Origin: Liolophura sinensis
Taxonomy: Eukaryota; Mollusca; Polyplacophora; Chitonida; Chitonidae
Assembly: GCF_032854445.1 (NCBI RefSeq)
Contig: NC_088302.1
Span: 31,897,979-31,961,978 of the forward strand
Direction: 5' to 3'
DNA: 64,000 bases
The position numbers and the translations under genes were made by a program. Below, piece by piece: positions 57,949-64,000 of this stretch. The notes under the pieces were generated by a model. The model ran no database searches. It was given only the letters and a program-made list of their open reading frames with translations, and was not told the origin of the DNA. How positions within the stretch are numbered: position 1 is the first letter of the stretch; every line of letters begins with the position of its first letter.

Positions 57949-58198
57949 TCTATTTATTTTATTTGATTGGTGTTTTACGCCGTACTCAAGAATATTTCAC
58001 TTATACGACGGCGACCACCATTATGGTGGGTGGAAACCGGGCACAGCACGGGGGAAACCCACAACCATCCGCAGGTTGCTGCAGGCCTTCCCACTTACGG
58101 CCGGAGAGGAAGCCAGCATAAGCTGGACTTGAACTCACAGCGACCGCATTGGTGAGAGGCTCCTGAGTCATTACGCTGCGCTAGCGCGCTAACCGACA
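57949..58198 (-). mobile_element. SINE family 1, near full length with 13-bp TSD
   Basis: Minus copy with all blocks: (TTTA)n tail, GGTGTTTTACGCCGTACTCA, TTCACTTATACGACGGCG, CACCATTATGGTGGGTGG, AAACCGGGCACAGC, CCACAACCATCCGCAGG, CCCACTTACGGCCGGAGAGG, GGACTTGAACTCACAGCGAC (complement of the B box), and GCTGCGCTAGCGCGCTAACC (head). The outermost A-box part is missing. TSD AAGACTGGATATA at 57936-57948 and 58199-58211 is perfect. Good reference copy for the family. Confidence 0.96.
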
Positions 58199-58211
58199 AA
58201 GACTGGATATA

Positions 58212-59925
58212 GGTTTGCCTGATCACCTTTCATACTGTTCTGCAGGCTCTATACCTCTGTAAACAAAGTTCTTAGCAAAAAAACCCTCTCCCAAGATTGA
58301 TTGCCCCTGACGAAGAGTTTTAGAGTATTGAATTACAACTGAACCATTACAACAAGCCTGAATATTCATTCGGACACAAGTACCCCCATTTAATTGCATC
58401 AACAACAAGAGCTTCAGTCCATCAAACCATCAGAATTTCATTTCACGTAATTTAAATTTGGTGGAAGGCTGACATGAATTCTGTATCAATTACAACTTCA
58501 GCAAACTAGCTATCAGTGCACTGCTAATCAACCTATTTGAGACATCCAAGATTTCATCCCGTGTAGCGAGATTAAAAAATTCACAAATGACTTGCCTGAA
58601 CAAAATCTGTTGGTCCTGAAGAGTATAATTAAGAACGCAGCAAATACATGTACTTGTCCAATATACATGTAAGAATATGTTACATGTCCAATTTCACAAG
58701 GGTCATGCCTGCCCAAAAGTGCAGAAAATTCACGATGAAATCAAGGGGAAATGAAGTGTATGGAATTCTCATAGATCATGGCAAGTTAATTTTATATTCA
58801 TTTACAACCTGATAAACCTCATTTTCTCAAATTTGATACTTATGACACATAATAAATCATAATTCTGATTTTATTCTAACGCAGCTCACTAAAAATCCCA
58901 GGAGAAATAAGGTGACATAAATAGCCAATCTATAGTTTGATGTCGGTCATATTCTTTTTATTCTTTCACTACTTCATCTTCAAAACCTGCTGAGATTCTG
59001 TAAGAATACAGCTACATGTGTATAAACACGAAACTTTCTGGACTTGTATAGATCACTTCCTTATTTCTCACAAGCCCCGTCCATCTGACACAGTGTGTGG
59101 CACATTCAGTATCAATTACTGATAGTACATTCAGTTGACCATACTGGATCTAATTTGGTTGATCGTTACATCCTGCACAAAAATGTTTTAAATACACGAC
59201 AATAGTCAGGTTTGTTGGTGAAGAAAACTGGAGAGCCTGGAAGCTAGAGTGCCCGAAATGCTCGCATTTTCCCCCCAGCAAAGCACTCCCGATGTGTGTG
59301 CCATACTGCACAAAAGCAAATGATCTCCAATAAGTATTATATATGAGATCTTCTAAACAGTTCTGCAAGCCCTGTCAACCATAAATTCAACCAACAAAGC
59401 CATCAGAGTAATGAAGCCAGGAGATACTGAAATATCTTTCTCCAAGGCTCGAATTGAATATAAACTCTTTGATTGTCCAAGTGATTGACATGACTGAAAG
59501 AGAAGAATCTTAAATAAGACAGGTCTGATTGAAAATGTAACTGTTTCATATGTCATAATCTGAATGGTTTCTATGCAAACTGTATATACAAGCACATAGA
59601 TGTTTATGTATATTTAATAAAATGACATTGCTTTTTCCCAGTGGCACCGTTCTTCTAAAATTAATGCACAACATGTACTATTACTGCTAAAAAGATATAT
59701 ATCTTAAGTTTTAAAAGCAAATATATATTTCCAAGAAGGCAATGCGCCTGATTTATTGGCCTGCATAAATTTGTACCATCTCACACTCGCTTATCTGTAA
59801 AATACATATTATGACCCAAGTCACCTTGACCTGGTCCACTTAGCCAGTCTCCATCTGAGTTTTATTTCGTTCAATTCTTCTCTTCCACTACTGATCCCCC
59901 AATTCATCTATTCAAACGTTTTAAG
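58212..59925. other. No supported gene
   Basis: AT-rich. Minus openings at 59150-59368 and 59353-59595 are unrecognised. Directly before 59926 lies a pyrimidine-rich stretch (TTCTTCTCTTCCACTACTG) that could serve as a 3' splice-site tract. Confidence 0.4.
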
Positions 59926-60296
59926 AGACAGAATCTCATGATAACCAAGTTGTGAAGTTCAAACCGCCTGCTCGAATCAGACTGACTCTATTGCGCTTTA
60001 CATTAGTTCCCTTTTCTAGGTATTCTTTCGATCGATACCCCATCGAGCATTGTCAACAGACCAGGGAAAACTTGGATTTGCCCCCTCCCCCATCTTTCAA
60101 CTCACTAATTTCTCTGCCGTCCTCGTGGCCTCTCTCAGCAAAGAGTACTTTTGCAACCTCCTTGCACAAGTCTTCACACAAAAGCAGTTCTGTTAATGCT
60201 CTGGTTTTTAATAGAAGACCTCACCACAGAAGACTTAAAACGTCCAACTCACTGTTTGTTCAAAAGATAAAGATTTCTGAGAATCGCCCGGTCAAG
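59926..60296 (+). CDS. Candidate exon, Ser/Pro/Lys-rich, unrecognised
   Basis: A pyrimidine-rich tract and ...CGTTTTAAG|AGACAG give an acceptor, and CCGGTCAAG|GTGAAATAG a usable donor. Between them one frame is open: the previous stop (TAA) overlaps the acceptor and the next stop (TAG) falls just after the donor, as for a genuine internal exon. The peptide includes ARIRLTLLRFTLVPFSRYSF, DLPPPPSFNSLISLPSSW, TFATSLHKSSHKSSS and RRPHHRRLKTSNS. It is basic and serine-rich, with no domain I recognise. Could be a disordered protein region or a chance frame. Confidence 0.33.
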
Positions 60297-61177
60297 GTGA
60301 AATAGAGGTCACCAAGCAGAAGCAAACATCTGTAAAACTGTTATGTCAAGCATTGTTTTTGAAGTTAACATTTATCCATACCAAAAAAAAAAGGTGAAAC
60401 GCTCAGAAACTTTGAAAAAAAAGAGCACCAATATCAGACAAGTGCAATAAAAGGCCTAACCATCCAAATCAGTCTGAAATGTTATGCACTAATGTAAGGA
60501 ATATCAATTTCAGTCATTCAAAATCTTTTGCTTTTAAATAGACAAAAAGGGGTGTTTTAGTGTAATACTTCATGTTCATGACTATCTATAACTTGTTTTC
60601 AAATTTCACTATCTTTCTTCCCCTGAAAATGAACACCAGACCAGGTGTACCATTCACTCTGGCATAAGTATTTCATGCTGCAAAGACATTTTTTATCTTT
60701 ACTGACACATACTATTTTACATAAAATTTTATCACATTTTTTCTGTGTTGACTGAAAGATTTAGTCTGAGTGTTTAGGTGAACCTACAGATAATTTCCAG
60801 CAATAAACCTGATTGTAAGCGATCTACCAGCATCATACGCCCCGCAAACTTAACAAAATAACTCCACAACTAAGTGATGAATTTGCAATGCACTGTATAT
60901 AGTGTAATCTAATAGCTCTAGAAGTACTGTACATGCTGTAGGTTTCAATCATGATCTGTCGCTTTCAATTAGCTGGTAGACAATTGCAAAATCAATTCCA
61001 ATAAAGTCTGAAATGCAAGTTGCAAATCTGGTTCATAATATAGCCATTGCAATTAATTGAGCTACTCAGATTCTCCTATTGCTATAAATCTTCAGGAGGG
61101 GGGCGGGGGAGGGTTCTGTTGAGCTCAATGTCAGGTCAACAAAAAAGTATAATGTCCTATAAAAGTATCACGTTTAA
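60297..61177. other. No supported gene
   Basis: AT-rich, with a G-rich patch GAGGGGGGCGGGGGAGGG near 61096. Nothing else recognised. Confidence 0.4.
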
Positions 61178-61186
61178 TAGAACATA

Positions 61187-61337
61187 TTATTCATTTATTT
61201 GATTTGTGTTTTATGCAGTACTCAAGAATATTTCACTTATACAACAGCGCTAGCATCATGGTGGGAGGAAACCGAGCAGAGTCTGGGGGGTGGGGGGACC
61301 CACAACCATCCGCAGGTTGATGTCACACCTTCCTACG
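61187..61337 (-). mobile_element. SINE family 1, 5'-truncated
   Basis: Minus copy: TTTATTTGATTTGTGTTTTA, GCAGTACTCAAGAATATTTC, ACTTATACAACAGCGCTAGC, ATCATGGTGGGAGGAAACCG, an expanded G-run, CACAACCATCCGCAGGTTG. Probable TSD TAGAACATA at 61178-61186 and 61338-61346. Confidence 0.9.
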
Positions 61338-61346
61338 TAGAACATA

Positions 61347-62878
61347 ATATTAAAGTGAGTACTAAATACACTATTGTCTGCAAGATTCCATTTATTACAT
61401 CACAACTCGACTTTTAATCAACAAGTTTGTTCCACTGATCTATGACAGGTTGGTAAAAAATGCAATACAAGTTCCAAAAAACTGGACAGAAAAACTGAAA
61501 CTGAAAACAAACTGAAGCCACACGTCATCACCATTAGGTGATGTAGCCCTGAAGAAGCTTTTTCTTTGAACAACATCGGACGATTTCCACCTTTTCATAT
61601 GTTAATGAAAATACTAAACAGATTCAGGAACATCTCAAGAAACTTTGTAAAGACAGTTTTGTCAATAAATATTTCCAGTGGAGGAGGAGGCACTAAGCTG
61701 ACCTGTAAAAGCCATGTAGAATCTGTGTACATGTCACCTTCATAACACTGTGGCCATCTGGTTCACCGGGCTCGAGGCACATCCGGGTGCTCACTGAGTT
61801 CTGAGCAAGACCAACGATGATATAATTTCTAAAAAAATCTGAGCATTGATGGAAAATATGCATAATATAGAGAGGTAATTATCAGGTATAAAAAATACCC
61901 CCAAAATGAAATTTTTTTTTATAAAAATTCCTGGGCATAATTTTCTTCATTTGGCATAGAAACATATTTTATAGTTCCTTTTTATGTATCCTTTAAAGTT
62001 CTAATGTATTGCTCAGAAGCAAAGGTTTTGATTCCGGCTACTGATGTTCAGAAACAGCACTAGAACAGGAAGTTTGTACTGAAAAACGGTGCAGTGGTTT
62101 CCTTCAGAATCTGGAATAACTTTTTGCACTCTTTCATCTGAACTTTTTATGTTTTCTCCACCTTTAAGTCGTCCAGAACAAAGTTGGACTTGTACGTAAT
62201 GTTTCCAACAAATTAAAACAAATAAAAATGACCATCGTTAAACTGGGCACTGAGCAAACACATACCCTTAACTTTGTTTGTTTTAGTATTCACATCCAAG
62301 CAATAGTGTTTCAAATCTACAAATAACAAATATCCTCATGTTCACATGTATCAGTGAATGAAACCCATTTTTTCATGGCATATCAAATGTTTCGGCTAAT
62401 TATGATTTCATTATCAGCTGAACAATGACAACAACTCATTTGATCGGCAAATTATGGCGGATTTCACACATGACTGGTACGAATACTAATGAATGACAGT
62501 TGCTATGGAAACCTCATGCATTTTAGTAACACCCACAATAACCTGTCGTCTAAACACGTGGATAAATATGGTAACATCCATAAGGTATCATGTTTTCAAA
62601 TTATACCTGAAAAAAGTAACACCTCATTTATCATGTTTTGACACCTGCTTTATCACACACACAGGTAACCTCTTGTGTTTTCGTGATAGAAATGTACCTA
62701 ATATAGATCATCAATGACAAGGCGGACATTATAACAGAGATATATAAAAATAAGACGAAAGTCATCCTGGGAATACATTCAATCTAATAACAAATACAGT
62801 ATTTACAAACCCATCCCACTCACATCAAAATTTATTGTGGGTTAGTAATAAACTGCTCAAAACAAATGAAAAGGTTGT
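61347..62878. other. No supported gene
   Basis: AT-rich; openings such as 62493-62717 unrecognised. No repeat family identified. Confidence 0.4.
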
Positions 62879-62891
62879 TCATATATATATG

Positions 62892-62951
<60 letters not shown>
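62879..62951. repeat. (AT)n microsatellite
   Basis: About 70 bp of nearly pure AT with two early G/C interruptions, directly next to a SINE 3' end (62955), where SINE tails often seed microsatellites. Confidence 0.96.
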
Positions 62952-62954
<3 letters not shown>

Positions 62955-63105
62955 GTTTATCTGATTGTTGTTTAATGTCATTTTCAAGAATTATTCACTT
63001 ATACCAAGGTGGCCAGTTTCGAGGGCGGAGGAATCCGAAATCGCAGTGATTGGGGTAAATCACCCACCTGTTTCCAGTTACAGGCATGGTTTCCCGCACC
63101 TGACA
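62955..63105 (-). mobile_element. SINE family 3 fragment
   Basis: Minus copy: CTGATTGTTGTTTAATGTC, TTTTCAAGAATTATTCACTT, ATACCAAGGTGGCCAGTTTC, GGCGGAGGAATCCG, GGGGTAAATCACCCACCTG. The block order matches the inverse of the family 3 copy at 14705-15040, and it shares the TTCAAGAAT-ATTCACTTATA motif with family 1. Confidence 0.6.
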
Positions 63106-64000
63106 CATTGATATGCACAGCGTACTGGGGGCAGACAAGTGGCCTTCAACAAATGTTAGTCTGCGCAGCCAAAGGAAGAGGAAGAATGGAGAAACCTGTC
63201 ATTTCTTGTCCACTCCCTTCCTCGCCATATTACGGTATACATTCATGAAATATAACCCTATTAGGGTATTGTGAAGTGCTTTGTACATTGTAGGGTGATA
63301 CTGCACCGGTCCATGTTGTGTTGGAAATCTGTACTGGACGAGTCAGAAGTCGATTTCCATCACAACATCGACGCGTAGAATACATGTACCGCAGCATAAT
63401 GTAAAAAACACTCCACAATGACCTATTTATTATAAAGCTCAGGCTGTCAACTGACTCTCATATCCCTTAAAAAATGTGATTGAAGATACACATACAGATT
63501 CAGCTGGCCTGGAGGAAGTTTTTCAATCACCCTGTTCTTGTTGCACAACCCAGTCTGTATCTAGCGCTTGAATATTCCTAAATCCTTTTCCATATTCACT
63601 GTAATAGTGCTGTGCGGAATTTGGAAATCAACAGATAATGAAATTGATTCCTTTGTCAACACTTCGCCGATGTTTACAGAAATTCGGAGAGCAAACAATA
63701 AACAACGCCATGTGCCCCTAAATGCTTATAAAGTTACCTCCCTTTCCTGTCGTACAATACAAAAGCAATACAGTTCTCCAGGATCCAATATCGCTCAAAG
63801 TACAAGACAGCCCCCGTTGTAAAATGCAACTGATTTCACTGTACCATATTTATAGCTATGTAATAAGAACATAAATTTCACATCATACCACAGATACGTT
63901 TTATTAAGTTTTATATTAAGATTATCACAATTCTGTGCGCTACAAAGCGATATTATCTATGGCCATGGTATACAGTGAAAGCGGTTATCGTATTCAAGGT
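63106..64000. other. Right edge, no supported gene
   Basis: Openings at 63009-63248, 63230-63418 and 63568-63822 have no recognised domains. Sequence is AT-rich with no clear repeats. A gene crossing the edge cannot be excluded. Confidence 0.35.

Noticed and set aside
58150-58198. tRNA gene at the end of a SINE
   Set aside because: The tRNA-like boxes belong to the SINE head, and the flanking TSD shows they are part of the insertion.

Overview
This window looks like nuclear DNA from a marine lophotrochozoan, most likely a bivalve mollusc. That is an inference from AT-rich composition, abundant tRNA-derived SINEs with (AAAT)n tails of a type I associate with molluscs, long introns or intergenic space, and the absence of dense ORFs. 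No complete protein-coding host gene can be supported. Most short ORFs are chance openings, shadows, or readings of tandem repeats. Window ends fall in unannotated single-copy-looking DNA.

Repeats dominate. (1) SINE family 1 (about 250 bp, tRNA head, AAAT tail) has about a dozen copies, at 4.65, 14.4, 18.4, 23.1-23.6 (two nested copies), 24.7, 30.4, 41.3, 52.9-53.2 (head-to-head pair), 53.4, 53.9, 55.5, 58.0 and 61.2 kb. Many are bounded by visible target-site duplications (TSDs). (2) SINE family 2 lies at 49.8-50.2 kb (13-bp TSD) with a divergent relative at 27.2 kb. (3) SINE family 3 lies at 14.7-15.0 and 63.0 kb. (4) A MITE-like family of about 215 bp with terminal inverted repeats has copies at 25.95, 32.13, 48.09 and 57.36 kb and a fragment at 39.4 kb. 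(5) A foldback element with arms of about 130-140 bp sits at 20.94-21.41 kb. (6) Tandem arrays occur at 6.0 (31/62 bp), 7.2 (52-53 bp), 11.0-11.7 (diverged), 17.7-18.3 (56-57 bp), 30.0 (171 bp), 33.3-33.9 (28 bp with a 252-bp higher-order unit) and 55.2 kb (18 bp).

Two degraded autonomous elements stand out. At 12.8-13.65 kb (minus) is a pogo/Tigger-like DDE transposase pseudogene, from an HTH_psq-like start to the second catalytic Asp. At 43.29-46.44 kb is a Penelope-like retroelement. It has a reverse transcriptase whose catalytic motif C reads YLVD instead of YLDD, a GIY-YIG endonuclease, and about 725-bp inverted terminal copies of its own 3' end. Each copy carries a conserved nested hairpin reminiscent of the hammerhead ribozymes known from Penelope-like elements.

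Host-gene evidence is weak. Strong minus-strand splice-donor consensus sites lie at 35.47, 34.58, 30.90, 16.81 and 8.60 kb. They would fit the 5' part of a minus-strand gene with long introns, possibly with alternative first exons near 34.6-35.9 kb. A plus-strand exon candidate lies at 59.93-60.30 kb. None of these has a recognised protein domain.
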